Counted from the first letter of the stretch, positions 1-8,224 are shown. The stretch: DNA of 64,000 nt from WTGJ01 sp965237765 (GCA_965237765.1 OZ250157.1:1674001-1738000); one strand, 5' to 3'. Program-made: numbers and translations. The notes: generated by a model from the sequence alone, not told the origin.

Positions 1-1677
1 TGGGATGTGCCCAGCGGCGAATTGACCCAAGCCACCCGCTCGGAAACCGGCGTTGTCTTCGGCAACCTTTCTTCCGATGGCCAATATATCTACTACTTGA
101 ATGACGATGGCGGCAACGAGATCGGCCATTTCCACCGCATGCGCAGCGATGGACAGGGCGAACCAGATGACCTCACGCCCGATATGGAGTCATACGCCGG
201 CTTTATGTTCCAGGAATCCGCCGATGGCAGCGCACAGGGCTTCACCGCCGCCACCAAAGCCGGCAGCCACGTCTACGTGCGGCAAAATGGCGGCCCGTGG
301 CGCGTCCTGCACCACACGATGAAACAAGTTTACGGGCCGCGCTTTTCCGCGGATGGCGCCCTGGCCATCCTGGAGACCAACGAACGCTCTGAAAATTTGG
401 ATTCTGCCCTCATCGTGCGCGATACCGCCAGCGGCGAACCACTGCGCGAGCTTTGGGATGGTGAAGGAACCAGCATCAGCGTCGCCTCGGCCGGCTTTTC
501 GCCCACCGCCGGCGACGAGCGGATCCTCGCCCAGAGCAACGCCAGCGGCTACAACCGCCCGCTCATCTGGGATGCTCGCAGCGGTGCGCGTCAGGACCTG
601 GAATTGCCCGAGGTTGAGGGTGAGCTAGTGCCGACAGCCTGGTCGCCGGATGCGCAGCAAATTCTGCTCTTGCAGCTCTGGCAGGCGCAACACCGCCTTT
701 ACTTGTACGACATCGACAGCGGTATGGCGACGCGCCTCAATCACCCCGCGGGGGTAATCGGTGGCTATTTCGGCGCTGCTACCTTCCGCGAAGACGAAAT
801 CTGGACCACCTGGCAGGATTCCGAGCAGCCTTCGCGCCTCGTTGCCCTGGATGCGCGCACCGGCGAGCAAAAGCGCGTCATACTCGCGGCCGGTGCTTCA
901 CCAGCTGGCAGCAAATGGCGCTCGGCACATTTCGAATCTCCCGGTGGGCAAATCCAGGCCTGGGTCGCCACGCCCACTAATGGCCAAAGCGGCCCGTTTC
1001 CCACCATCGTCCACGTCCACGGCGGGCCGACATCCGTCATGTCCGAGATGTTCTCGCCCGCCAGCCAGGCCTGGCTCGACCATGGCTACGCTTTCTGCTC
1101 CATCAATTACCGTGGCTCAACCACCTTCGGGCGTGATTTCGAGCAGTCGATCTGGGGCCGCCTGGGGGAGGTGGAGGTCGAGGATATCGAGGCCGGCGTG
1201 AATTGGCTGGTCGAGCAGGGCATCGCCGACCGCGACGCCACCCTGATCACCGGTGGTTCCTACGGCGGCTACCTGACACTCATGTCGCTAGGGACGCGCC
1301 CCGACCTCTTCGCCGGTGGCATCGGCCAAGTCGTCGTCGCCGATTGGGTGGGCATGTACCATCAGCAGGCGGAGACGCTGCGCACCTACCTCGATGGCCT
1401 GTTTGGCGGCTCACCGGCGGATAAGATGGATGTCTACGTCAAATCTTCGCCGATTACCTACGTGGGCAACCTGAAGGCGCCGCTGCTGGTGATTCAGGGC
1501 CGCAACGACACGCGCTGCCCCGCCAGACAATATGAGGATTACGAACGGGCCGCCAAAGGTGCCGGCGCTCACATCGAAACGCATTGGTTCGATGCCGGCC
1601 ATGGCTCGCGCGATACCGAACAGCAAATTGAGCATATGGAGCTGAGCTTGCGATTTGCTCAACGGATTCTCGGCTAG
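1..1677 (+). CDS. S9 family (prolyl oligopeptidase-type) peptidase, 5' truncated
   Basis: Serine peptidase of the acylaminoacyl-peptidase/DPP branch of family S9, which cleaves short peptides. The frame is open to base 1, so the N-terminus lies outside the window. The first ~310 residues carry repeated 'SxDG' and 'WSPDAQ' blade motifs of a beta-propeller; the last ~240 form an alpha/beta hydrolase. The catalytic triad is visible: Ser in GGSYGGY (codon 1258-1260), Asp in GRNDTR (1507-1509), His in AGHGS (1600-1602). The HVHGGPT oxyanion-type motif precedes them. No signal peptide can be judged. It ends just before a cluster of dispersed repeats and converges on the dehydratase gene. The family is certain; substrate specificity is not. 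Confidence 0.93.
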   Translation, partial: WDVPSGELTQATRSETGVVFGNLSSDGQYIYYLNDDGGNEIGHFHRMRSDGQGEPDDLTPDMESYAGFMFQESADGSAQGFTAATKAGSHVYVRQNGGPWRVLHHTMKQVYGPRFSADGALAILETNERSENLDSALIVRDTASGEPLRELWDGEGTSISVASAGFSPTAGDERILAQSNASGYNRPLIWDARSGARQDLELPEVEGELVPTAWSPDAQQILLLQLWQAQHRLYLYDIDSGMATRLNHPAGVIGGYFGAATFREDEIWTTWQDSEQPSRLVALDARTGEQKRVILAAGASPAGSKWRSAHFESPGGQIQAWVATPTNGQSGPFPTIVHVHGGPTSVMSEMFSPASQAWLDHGYAFCSINYRGSTTFGRDFEQSIWGRLGEVEVEDIEAGVNWLVEQGIADRDATLITGGSYGGYLTLMSLGTRPDLFAGGIGQVVVADWVGMYHQQAETLRTYLDGLFGGSPADKMDVYVKSSPITYVGNLKAPLLVIQGRNDTRCPARQYEDYERAAKGAGAHIETHWFDAGHGSRDTEQQIEHMELSLRFAQRILG

Positions 1678-1687
1678 GGAGCGCGCG

Positions 1688-1776
1688 CTTGCGGCTGTAG
1701 GTGCTGGCACGCGCTTTCTTGCGGCCGCGAAGTGCCGTCACGCGCTCTCTTGCGGCCGCGAAGTGCCGTCACGCGC
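1688..1776 (+). repeat. Three tandem copies of a dispersed double-palindrome element
   Basis: Three head-to-tail copies at 1688-1714 (degenerate), 1718-1745 and 1749-1776, separated by 3 bases. The unit is CTT, the 8-bp palindrome GCGGCCGC, a 3-bp spacer GAA, then the second palindrome-like block GTGCCGTCAC and GCGC. Further copies occur at 2635-2662, 19801-19828 and (inverted) 33242-33277. The last copy here overlaps the 3' end of the dehydratase gene and supplies its stop codon at 1769-1771. It resembles REP-type dispersed repeats in size and behaviour; I do not recognise a named family. Confidence 0.85.
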
Positions 1777-2746
1777 AGAGGATTTTGCGCAGCTGTTCGC
1801 TGTCGATATTGCCGCCACTGATGACAATGGCCGTCGGCCGGCCGTCCTCGGGAATCTGGCCGCTCAAGCAGGCGGCCAAACCGACCACCGCGCCGCCTTC
1901 TGCCAGCCAACCCTGCTCGAAACAGAGCCAGCGGATGGCGGCGGCGATCTCTTCTTCCGTGACGAGCAAAATATCATCCACATAGTGGCGCGCCAGTGGC
2001 AGGGTATATGATCCGTCTTCGATCGAGCCGACCAGGGCATCCGCCAGCGTGCCATCCACATGGGGCAGGTCAGTCCCCTTCAGTTCGTTATACATCGCCG
2101 GGCAGGCCAGCGCGTTGACGCCGATGACTTCGATATCCGGCCGCTCGCTCTTGAGGGCCAGCGCGATGCCACCGAGCAGGCCGCCGCCGCTGGTGGGAAC
2201 GACGACGCGCGCCAGCTCCGGCAGCTGCGCCAGCATCTCCAGGCCAGCCGTGCCAGCGCCACAGATGACGCCGAAATCGTTGTAGGCGGAAATATAGAGG
2301 GCACCTCTGGTCTCACTATCGGCGCGGGCTAGCCGTTCGGCTTCGTCGAAATCAGCCGCTTGCGCGATGGCTTCCGCGCCGAGCCGCCGCACGGCCTGCT
2401 GTTTGCGCTGGGTCGTATAGGCCGCCATGTACAGGCGGACTGCCGCGCCGATCCGCGCGGCCGCGTGGGCGAGCGCCTGGGCATGGTTGCCGGAGGAAGC
2501 GCTGACGACGCCGCGCTCCCGGGCGGTGTTTTCCTGGAGCAGCATCGCATTCAGCGCTCCGCGAATCTTGAAGGAATGGGTCGGTAGCGCCGATTCCAGC
2601 TTGAGGTAGCGCTCTGCGCCGAGGGTGGGTGCGTCTTGCGGCCGCGAAGTGCCGGCACGCGCCACCTCCAGCGGGCTGGGGGGCAAAAGCGGTCGCAGGC
2701 GTGCTTCGGCGGCGCGGATATCGGCGAGGGCGGGGAGGTTGGTCAC
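1769..2746 (-). CDS. Threonine/serine dehydratase-like PLP enzyme
   Basis: Fold-type II PLP enzyme of the threonine dehydratase/serine racemase family (325 residues), which deaminates threonine or serine to the 2-oxo acid. The Schiff-base lysine is K60 in the SFKIRGA motif; the substrate loop SSGNHAQ and the glycine-rich phosphate cradle TSGGGLLGG are intact. There is no C-terminal ACT regulatory domain, so it is the short, catabolic/racemase-like form. Odd: residues ~29-38 contain a GTSRPQD segment encoded by a dispersed repeat (2635-2662). Removing it restores normal spacing between the PL motif and LGAERYLKLE. A second repeat copy supplies the last residues and the stop. Family secure, exact substrate unknown. 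Confidence 0.9.
   Translation of the reverse strand: MTNLPALADIRAAEARLRPLLPPSPLEVARAGTSRPQDAPTLGAERYLKLESALPTHSFKIRGALNAMLLQENTARERGVVSASSGNHAQALAHAAARIGAAVRLYMAAYTTQRKQQAVRRLGAEAIAQAADFDEAERLARADSETRGALYISAYNDFGVICGAGTAGLEMLAQLPELARVVVPTSGGGLLGGIALALKSERPDIEVIGVNALACPAMYNELKGTDLPHVDGTLADALVGSIEDGSYTLPLARHYVDDILLVTEEEIAAAIRWLCFEQGWLAEGGAVVGLAACLSGQIPEDGRPTAIVISGGNIDSEQLRKILCA
2635..2662 (+). repeat. Dispersed double-palindrome element inside the dehydratase gene
   Basis: A 28-base copy with both palindromes perfect: GCGGCCGC and GTGCCGGCAC. It lies wholly within the coding region of the dehydratase and is read in frame on the minus strand as the GTSRPQD segment, giving about nine extra residues in a loop ahead of the first conserved beta strand. 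Confidence 0.85.
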
Positions 2747-2789
2747 GGTAAATGCATCCCTTTACGTTGGCTCATAGTGCGGCTATGTC

Positions 2790-2817
2790 TTGACGTTTCA
2801 CCCATAGCAGCGATAAT
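2790..2817 (+). promoter_or_regulatory. Promoter of tRNA-Lys
   Basis: TTGACG (2790-2795), a 16-base spacer and GATAAT (2812-2817) form a good sigma70-type promoter. The -10 box ends eight bases before the mature tRNA 5' end, so transcription probably starts almost at the tRNA. Confidence 0.7.
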
Positions 2818-2825
2818 AGCGGAAA

Positions 2826-2897
2826 GGCTCCGTAGCTCAATGGAAGAGCAGTTGACTCTTAATCAATTGGTTGCAGGTTCGAGTCCTGCCGGAGTCA
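2826..2897 (+). tRNA. trnK: tRNA-Lys (anticodon CTT)
   Basis: 72-base cloverleaf. The acceptor stem GGCTCCG pairs with CGGAGTC (one G-T wobble) and the discriminator is A2897. The D arm contains AGCTCAATGG-AGAGC; the anticodon loop CTCTTAA gives anticodon CTT; the T arm GGTTCGAGTCC is canonical. CCA is not encoded. A promoter precedes it and a rho-independent terminator follows, so it is a single-gene unit. It sits at the edge of the AT-rich Dam island, as expected for a tRNA-associated insertion site, although I see no clear direct repeat of its 3' end downstream. Confidence 0.95.
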
Positions 2898-2900
2898 TGG

Positions 2901-2930
2901 GCCCGCTCGGGGGAGCGGGCTTTGTTGTTG
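2901..2930 (+). terminator. Rho-independent terminator after tRNA-Lys
   Basis: GCCCGCTC (2901-2908) pairs perfectly with GAGCGGGC (2913-2920) around a GGGG loop, followed by the T-rich tract TTTGTTGTTG. Confidence 0.85.
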
Positions 2931-3006
2931 TGTTTGTGCGAACTATAAGATATTATCTTTACGATCTTTGCAAAGTGAGTGATACGAATACATGAAATGA
3001 AGCGCA

Positions 3007-3867
3007 ATGACTGAGATACTGAAAGAAGTATCCAGTGCAATAGAGCGATCACAAGTTACGCGTGTGAAAGCGCAACCATTTTTAAAGTGGGCGGGAGGAA
3101 AACGCTCGCTTGTCCCAGAAATTCTTAGATTGTTACCCACAAGTTTCAACACGTACTGGGAGCCATTCTTAGGTGGTGGCGCTGTTTTCTTTGCCTTAGA
3201 AGGTAGCTTAAGAAACGCACGGCTTTCCGATATCAATAAAGAATTAATGCTGACTTATCAGACAGTGAAGAAACAACCAGACAAAGTCATTTCCCTGCTC
3301 CACAAACACGCAAAATATCATGCGAGTCATGGCAAGGATTATTATTATGATGTTCGAAAAAATAATATTGAACTAACGTCGGAAGAATTGGCTGCTAATT
3401 TCATATTCCTGAATAAGACTTGTTACAACGGTCTGTATCGCGTTAATCGAAATGGATATTTCAACGTACCATATGGAAAATATGAGAATCCAAAAATCTG
3501 CGATGAGTCAAATTTGCGCGCAGTGAGTCACGCATTAGTGAATGCAGACATTGGCTTCCGTGATTTTACGGATATTCAACCCAGTAGTGGAGACTTTGTT
3601 TATTGCGATCCGCCATACGATGGAACCTACGCCAGCTATGATGCTGAAGGCTTTGATGATCGAGATCAAACCCGGCTGCGAGATCATGTTCTGCGTTGGC
3701 AACAGGCAGGTGCCAAAGTAATGGTTTCGAATTCGAATACGGAATTCATACGCGAGCTTTACGATGACTTCCATCTGCATAGGGTTAATGGGTCAAGAAG
3801 CATCAATCGTAATGGAAGTGGTCGTGGCTCCGTCACTGAGCTGATTATCACGTCGTATGACAGATAA
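3007..3867 (+). CDS. Dam-family (D12 class) DNA adenine methylase
   Basis: N6-adenine DNA methyltransferase of the Dam/DpnM alpha class, 286 residues, full family length. The SAM-binding motif KWAGGKRSLV is near residue 28, with PFLGGGAVFF and SDIN following, and the catalytic DPPY is at residues 201-204. The family usually methylates the A of GATC; that specificity is inferred. Codon use and base composition are much more AT-rich than the flanking genes, and it sits directly after a tRNA gene, both signs of horizontal acquisition. No cognate restriction enzyme is adjacent, so it appears to be an orphan methylase or the relic of an R-M or phage module. A second, GC-rich D12 methylase lies at 52826-53773. 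Confidence 0.92.
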   Translation: MTEILKEVSSAIERSQVTRVKAQPFLKWAGGKRSLVPEILRLLPTSFNTYWEPFLGGGAVFFALEGSLRNARLSDINKELMLTYQTVKKQPDKVISLLHKHAKYHASHGKDYYYDVRKNNIELTSEELAANFIFLNKTCYNGLYRVNRNGYFNVPYGKYENPKICDESNLRAVSHALVNADIGFRDFTDIQPSSGDFVYCDPPYDGTYASYDAEGFDDRDQTRLRDHVLRWQQAGAKVMVSNSNTEFIRELYDDFHLHRVNGSRSINRNGSGRGSVTELIITSYDR

Positions 3868-4235
3868 CAGCGGTCGTCTTTTATACCCATAATGCTCTCC
3901 AAAGGAATAAATCAAGGCAATCATATACATAATACACAAACTATTTTAATGCTGCAATAAAAATTACTGTCAAAAACTATTATTGCTTCTCATTCACATA
4001 TTTTTGTCTGAATTCACTTCTCTTCGGTGTCAAATACTTGCATCATGTCTAATAAACTTGCGAACTGTAACATGTGCTACCTGTGATAATTAATGGCGAA
4101 ATATTAGCACAAAAGTTCTCATTTGTCAAGTCCCCCAAAATGTCCCACTTAGTTGATGTTGGGTAGTACTATGATAGGATGACAGACACAGTTGGTAAGC
4201 GAACGGCAACATTTAGGATAGAGGGTGAAATTATT
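3868..4235. other. AT-rich intergenic stretch in the acquired island
   Basis: About 370 bases between the methylase and a small membrane protein gene. I find no convincing coding frame, tRNA or terminator hairpin. Near the end, TATGAT at about 4169-4174 could be a -10 box for the next gene, but no matching -35 box is placed correctly. Confidence 0.4.
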
Positions 4236-4475
4236 ATGAGTAACGAGATATCTGAGCAAAACCAACCAGGGATTCTTGAAGATAGCGATGGAAAGAGGTC
4301 TTCAATGAGGGTAATGTCTTTTATTTCATTGGGCACTGCTATTTGCTTGGTAATTTACCTGGTGGGTTTTGATAGCAGCTACGAAGGTGGTGAAACACTC
4401 GTCCTGATATTCCTTGGTGGAGCATTCACGCCCAAAACATTCCAAAAATTTGCAGAGAAGATGAGTACGCGATAA
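4236..4475 (+). CDS. Small membrane protein (79 aa), unknown function
   Basis: The ATG at 4236 is preceded by GAGGGTG (4221-4227) at suitable spacing and is preferred to an in-frame ATG at 4179 without a clear ribosome site. The protein has a charged N-terminus, a first hydrophobic segment (around SLGTAICLVIYLVGF) and a second (around LVLIFLGGAFTP), ending in a basic amphipathic KTFQKFAEK tail. The size and the two-helix hairpin resemble phage holin-like or accessory proteins, but no family is recognised. It is AT-rich like the preceding methylase, and ends two bases from the stop of an opposing 34-codon reading frame. Confidence 0.6.
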   Translation: MSNEISEQNQPGILEDSDGKRSSMRVMSFISLGTAICLVIYLVGFDSSYEGGETLVLIFLGGAFTPKTFQKFAEKMSTR

Positions 4476-4477
4476 AT

Positions 4478-4582
4478 CTATAATATTTCTTTGAAGACAG
4501 CCCACCATAAAAGAACTACTGGGGGCGTACATATAACAAAAAGAGCAAAAAGACCAAACATTTTAAATTCTTGTGTTCCCAT
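4478..4582 (-). CDS. Possible 34-aa single-helix membrane peptide
   Basis: Short frame with an ATG at 4582 preceded by AAAGGAAAAAAT, a plausible ribosome site. The product begins MGTQEFKMFGLF, has one strongly hydrophobic span ending in LLWWAV, and closes FKEIL. The layout (charged start, one helix, charged end, about 30-35 residues) is that of type I toxin-like or small regulatory membrane peptides. It converges tail-to-tail on the 79-aa membrane protein with two bases between stop codons. The upstream DNA (4583-4720) is AT-rich. No homologue is recognised; coding status is inferred from frame, ribosome site and composition only. Confidence 0.4.
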   Translation of the reverse strand: MGTQEFKMFGLFALFVICTPPVVLLWWAVFKEIL

Positions 4583-4730
4583 TATTTTTTCCTTTCTTAG
4601 CAATAATCGCAAGTATTGTGGCGTTCTTGTCGTCAAATATTTAGTTCCTTTCTGTGTGTTAAGTATATGATTGCCTTTATTTAAAATTGACGAATATAAA
4701 GTTATCTCTTTGATGCAACCAGAGTTCTCT

Positions 4731-4759
4731 CCCCCCCCAGCCCTTCACACCCAACCCCC
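4731..4759 (-). promoter_or_regulatory. G-quadruplex-forming motif downstream of the SDR gene
   Basis: On the minus strand, four G-runs (five, three, three and eight Gs) are separated by loops of 2, 6 and 2 bases: the C-runs read at 4755-4759, 4750-4752, 4741-4743 and 4731-4738. A further six-base run is at 4773-4778. This fits the G3+ N1-7 quadruplex rule and begins about 20 bases after the SDR stop codon, so the transcript would carry it at its 3' end. No ordinary hairpin terminator is visible there. Confidence 0.6.
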
Positions 4760-4778
4760 AAACGCGCTATTTCCCCCC

Positions 4779-5552
4779 TCACTCCGGCGTTACGTACGCC
4801 GCCGTAATCCCGCCATCGACGAGGAAGGTCGTGCCGGTTATGAAGGAAGATTCCGCCGAAGCCAGGTAGAGGGCGGCCTGCGCAATCTCCGCCGCTTCGC
4901 CGAATCGCCCCAGTGGGATATGCACCAGCCGCCGCTGCCGCTTCTCCTCCGTATCCAGGTATTTCATCAGCAGCTCCGTGCGCAGCGGCCCCGGGCAGAG
5001 GGCATTGACCCGGATGTTCTCCCGCGCATGGACCACCGCCAGCTCCCGCGAGAGCGCCAGCACGGCACCCTTGCTGGCGGTATAGGCGAGTTGCGGGGTA
5101 GCCGCGCCCAGCGTGGCGACGAAGGAGGCCGTGTTGATGATGCTGCCGCCGCCGGCCCGCCGCAACGCGGGGATGCCATACTTGCAGCCCAAGAAGACCC
5201 CCTTCACATTCACCCGCATGGTCAAATCCCAGACTGCCTCGCTGGTCTGAACGGCGTCGTCGTCTTCCGCGTGGCTGATGCCGGCGTTGTTGAAGAGGAT
5301 ATCCAGCCTGCCGTAGGTCGTTTCCGCGGCCGCGACCATCGCTTCGCATTCCGCGGCCCGCGAAACATCGGCGCGCACAAAGATAGCAGCGCCGCCGCTG
5401 GCCTCGATTTCGGCGACTGTCGCTGCCCCGCCGGCTTCGTTAATATCGACGGCGACGATGGCCGCGCCCTCGCGCGCGAACAAAATTGCGGTCTGGTAGC
5501 CGATGCCGCTGCCCGCGCCGGTGATCAGCGCAACTCGCTCTGCCAGTCTCAT
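4779..5552 (-). CDS. SDR family NAD(P)-dependent oxidoreductase
   Basis: Classical short-chain dehydrogenase, 257 residues. It has the cofactor motif TGAGSGIG (11-18), acidic D36 after the second strand (suggesting NAD preference), NNAG (88-91) and the catalytic S143, Y157 and K161 in YTASK. The C-terminal FLVDGG motif is typical. It probably oxidises or reduces an alcohol/ketone of a small metabolite. It lies 58 bases downstream of the glutamine-synthetase-like gene on the same strand, so the two probably share a transcript. Substrate cannot be read from sequence. Confidence 0.93.
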   Translation of the reverse strand: MRLAERVALITGAGSGIGYQTAILFAREGAAIVAVDINEAGGAATVAEIEASGGAAIFVRADVSRAAECEAMVAAAETTYGRLDILFNNAGISHAEDDDAVQTSEAVWDLTMRVNVKGVFLGCKYGIPALRRAGGGSIINTASFVATLGAATPQLAYTASKGAVLALSRELAVVHARENIRVNALCPGPLRTELLMKYLDTEEKRQRRLVHIPLGRFGEAAEIAQAALYLASAESSFITGTTFLVDGGITAAYVTPE

Positions 5553-5610
5553 CGCATCCCTCTTCTCTTTCCCGTGTCAGTGCGCCACCCGGAAATGGCC
5601 CAGCGCGCGG

Positions 5611-6990
5611 CTAGATCCGTTCAAAATAACGCGCCCGCTCCCAATCCGTAACTGCGGTGCGGAAGCTTTCGCTTTCGCTGCGGAAGAAATGGCCGTAATG
5701 CTCGACGACCTGCGCGCCGAAGCTCGCCGCGGCGAATTCGCTATTTACGAAGCGGTCGGTCGCCTGCTCCAGGGTGTGCGGTACACGCGGCAAGTGGCCG
5801 GCGGCGTATATATCGCCGCTGAATATTTCCGGCGGCTCGATCTGGTTACGGATGCCATCCAGCCCTGACGCCAGAGCCGCTGCATAGGCCAGGTAGGGGT
5901 TGCAATCGGCGCCGGGCACGCGGCACTCGATGCGCAGGCTCTCCCCCCGACCGACCACGCGAAAGCCGGCGGTGCGATTGTCGTAGCTCCAGGCGATGCG
6001 CGTGGGCGCCCAGGAGCCATCCTCATAGCGCTTGTAGGAATTGACAGTTGGTGCGTAGAAGACCATCAGCTCCGGCAGGCGGGCCAGCCAGCCGCCGAGG
6101 AACCAGCGGAAGACATCGGAGCCGGCGACGGGGCCCAACGCGCGCTCGCCCGCGAAGGCATTGCCCCCGCCGGCGAAGAGGCTGAGGTGGATGTGGCAAC
6201 TGGAACCGGCCTGCCCGGCGTAGGGTTTGGCCATGAAAGTGAGGCTGGCACCTTGCGCGTCGGCGATTTCCTTCAGGCATTGCTTCATGATGCTATGTCG
6301 GTCTGCCATCGTGAGCAGATCAGCGTAGCGGATGTTGATCTCATGCTGCCCCAGGCCACATTCGCCCTTGCTGCTTTCGACGGGGATGCCAGAGCGCGCG
6401 AGGTGGCGGCGCGCCGCGGCGGTGAAACCCTCCTCGCGCGTGCCCTGCAGGAGGTGATAATCCTCGAGGTACCAACCAAAAGCCTGGAGCCTGGCATAAT
6501 CCTTCGTCGCCGCTTCCTGATAGGAATCGCGGTAGAGGTAATATTCGAGCTCCGAAGCGGCGTTGACGGAGTAACCCAGGTCGCCGACCGCCGCCAGCTG
6601 CCGTCGCAGGATTGAGCGCGGCGCGACGGAAACGGGCCGGTGCGTCTCCTCGTCTTCGACATCCGCCAGCACCAGGGCGGACTTTTCCAGCCAGCTGGCC
6701 AGGCGCAGGGTGTTCAGGTCCGGCACGAGGTGGAAATCGCCATAACCGCGCTCCCAGTTGGTGAAGCGATAACCGGGTACGGGCGTCATTTCCATGTCGG
6801 TGGTGAGCAGGTAATTGCAGGCGTGGCTGCCCCGTTGCGCCGCCTCCGCCACGAAATACTCGGCGGCAAAACGCTTGCCCAGCAGGCGGCCGTAGTGGTC
6901 GCTGAAGGCGAGGACCACGGTTTCGATCTGTTCTTCCTTGACACGCTGCGCCAGTTCGTCCAGGCTCAACATGCCCCGAATATTGTCCAC
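5611..6990 (-). CDS. Glutamine synthetase family protein (gamma-glutamyl-amine ligase-like)
   Basis: 459-residue ATP-dependent carboxylate-amine ligase of the glutamine synthetase superfamily. Visible are the beta-grasp N-terminal domain, GQHEINIRY, the ATP/metal motif MAKPYAGQAGSSCHIHLS, NSYKRYEDGSWAPT and the C-terminal EWERARYFERI, which resembles PuuA/GlnA3-type enzymes. These attach glutamate to polyamines or other amines rather than to ammonia; that assignment is inferred from the polyamine genes elsewhere in the window. The start is GTG at 6990, preceded by GAGGAAA. It forms a two-gene unit with the SDR oxidoreductase, which could process the glutamylated product or its aldehyde. Confidence 0.88.
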   Translation of the reverse strand: MDNIRGMLSLDELAQRVKEEQIETVVLAFSDHYGRLLGKRFAAEYFVAEAAQRGSHACNYLLTTDMEMTPVPGYRFTNWERGYGDFHLVPDLNTLRLASWLEKSALVLADVEDEETHRPVSVAPRSILRRQLAAVGDLGYSVNAASELEYYLYRDSYQEAATKDYARLQAFGWYLEDYHLLQGTREEGFTAAARRHLARSGIPVESSKGECGLGQHEINIRYADLLTMADRHSIMKQCLKEIADAQGASLTFMAKPYAGQAGSSCHIHLSLFAGGGNAFAGERALGPVAGSDVFRWFLGGWLARLPELMVFYAPTVNSYKRYEDGSWAPTRIAWSYDNRTAGFRVVGRGESLRIECRVPGADCNPYLAYAAALASGLDGIRNQIEPPEIFSGDIYAAGHLPRVPHTLEQATDRFVNSEFAAASFGAQVVEHYGHFFRSESESFRTAVTDWERARYFERI

Positions 6991-7119
6991 TGCGCTTTCC
7001 TCACTCTCCTAGGCAGGAAATGGTAACACGAAGAATGTGAAACGGCAATCGGCGTGGAGCAGGCACCGCCCTGGGGAGTCCGACGGCGCTGAGGACGGGG
7101 TAACTCATCGCTCTCAATT

Positions 7120-7148
7120 TTGCTTGCCCCGGCCAGGCGCGCTATCCT
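7120..7148 (+). promoter_or_regulatory. Candidate promoter for the first sugar isomerase gene
   Basis: TTGCTT (7120-7125), a 17-base spacer and TATCCT (7143-7148) form a moderate sigma70-type promoter 27 bases before the start codon, in the divergent gap with the glutamine-synthetase-like gene. The same TATCCT -10 with a 17-base spacer is seen upstream of the nitrilase gene. Confidence 0.45.
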
Positions 7149-7175
7149 CTCCTCGATGAGTGGGGGAGGGTGATG

Positions 7176-8126
7176 ATGCGGCTCGGCTATTACACCGACT
7201 ATTCTGAAGAGACGGCAGAGTTTGCCGAGGAGACCGGCTTCACTTCGCTGGAGCTCTCCGCCTGGCCCGATTCGGCCATCAACCCCGATACCGTCACTCA
7301 GGATCGCCTAGATGAAATCCTCGCTGACTTGCAGCGCCGCGATCTCGAAATCTCCGCCCTGGGCTATTACCCCAATTACCTCACGCCGGATGCCGAAGTG
7401 CGCGCCGAATGCCGCCGTTATCTGCTCCAGGTGATGGATCTAGCGCAGCGCATGAACGTCTCCGTCATCGCCACCTTCGCCGGCCGCAACCCTTACCGCA
7501 GCGTCGAAGAGAACCTGGCGGATTTCCAGACCGTCTTCCGCGAATTCTGCGCCCAAGCTGAGGACCGCGGCCTGCGCCTCGCCATCGAGAATTGCCCGAT
7601 GGTCGAGCGCAAGACGATGCACAGCATCAACCTGGCCTTCAGCCCGGAAATCTGGGAGCGCATGTTCGAGATCGTCCCTTCGCCCGCGCTGGGCATCGAG
7701 ATGGACCCGTCCCATATGGTCTGGCAGGGCATCGATTACCTGCAAGCGATCCGCGATTTTGGCGACCGCATCTACCACGTCCACGCCAAAGACATGGAAA
7801 TCCTGCCCCATGTCCTGAAGCGCGTGGGCATCTACGGCCAGTGTTTCGGCGATGTCTACGGCCTCGGCCATGGCTGGTGGCGCGGGCGCGCGCCCGGCTG
7901 GGGCGAAGTGGATTGGCCGGCCTTCATCAGCGCCTTAATAGAGGTCGGTTACGAAGGCAACATCGACATTGAGCACGAAGACGACGTGCTCGCCTTCAGC
8001 GAAATCGGCGAATTCACGCCCGATGAAGAATCCGCTATCGTGATGGCCTACGGCCGCGAACACAAAGGGCTGCTGCTGGGTTACCAGACGCTCGCGCCTT
8101 TGATCCCCGGTCACAAACGCAAATAG
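7176..8126 (+). CDS. Sugar phosphate isomerase/epimerase (TIM barrel), copy 1
   Basis: AP endonuclease family 2-type TIM barrel, as in xylose isomerase-like, IolE/IolI and 3-keto-sugar epimerases. Putative metal-binding residues are seen in the strand-end motifs AIENCPM, EMDPSHMVW, HVHAKDM and DIEHED. The ribosome site GGGGGAGGG (7162-7170) points to the ATG at 7176 (or 7173) rather than the GTG at 7170. A close paralogue follows at 8239, and a peptide-type ABC importer follows that. The simplest reading is that the importer brings in a sugar or sugar conjugate that these enzymes isomerise. Family certain, substrate unknown. Confidence 0.9.
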   Translation: MRLGYYTDYSEETAEFAEETGFTSLELSAWPDSAINPDTVTQDRLDEILADLQRRDLEISALGYYPNYLTPDAEVRAECRRYLLQVMDLAQRMNVSVIATFAGRNPYRSVEENLADFQTVFREFCAQAEDRGLRLAIENCPMVERKTMHSINLAFSPEIWERMFEIVPSPALGIEMDPSHMVWQGIDYLQAIRDFGDRIYHVHAKDMEILPHVLKRVGIYGQCFGDVYGLGHGWWRGRAPGWGEVDWPAFISALIEVGYEGNIDIEHEDDVLAFSEIGEFTPDEESAIVMAYGREHKGLLLGYQTLAPLIPGHKRK

Positions 8127-8195
8127 AAGGGAAGTGCTAGGAGGCGCAAGCAGGGGAGCCTTACCCTCTGGCATGGCGGAGCGATCGCCTGGGAT

Positions 8196-8224
8196 TTGAC
8201 GCTTCGAGCTAGGCACGATAAATT
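8196..8224 (+). promoter_or_regulatory. Candidate promoter for the second isomerase gene
   Basis: TTGACG (8196-8201) and TAAATT (8219-8224) are separated by 17 bases; GATAAA at 8217 is an alternative -10. The duplicated gene therefore seems to have its own promoter rather than relying on read-through. Confidence 0.5.

Noticed and set aside
1655..2011. Plus-strand frame after the S9 peptidase
   Set aside because: It runs across the repeat cluster and antisense to the dehydratase; no supporting motif or ribosome site.
4671..5651. Long plus-strand frame opposite the SDR gene
   Set aside because: The antisense of a gene with clear SDR motifs; its product is Arg/Gly/Pro-rich and lacks any family signature.
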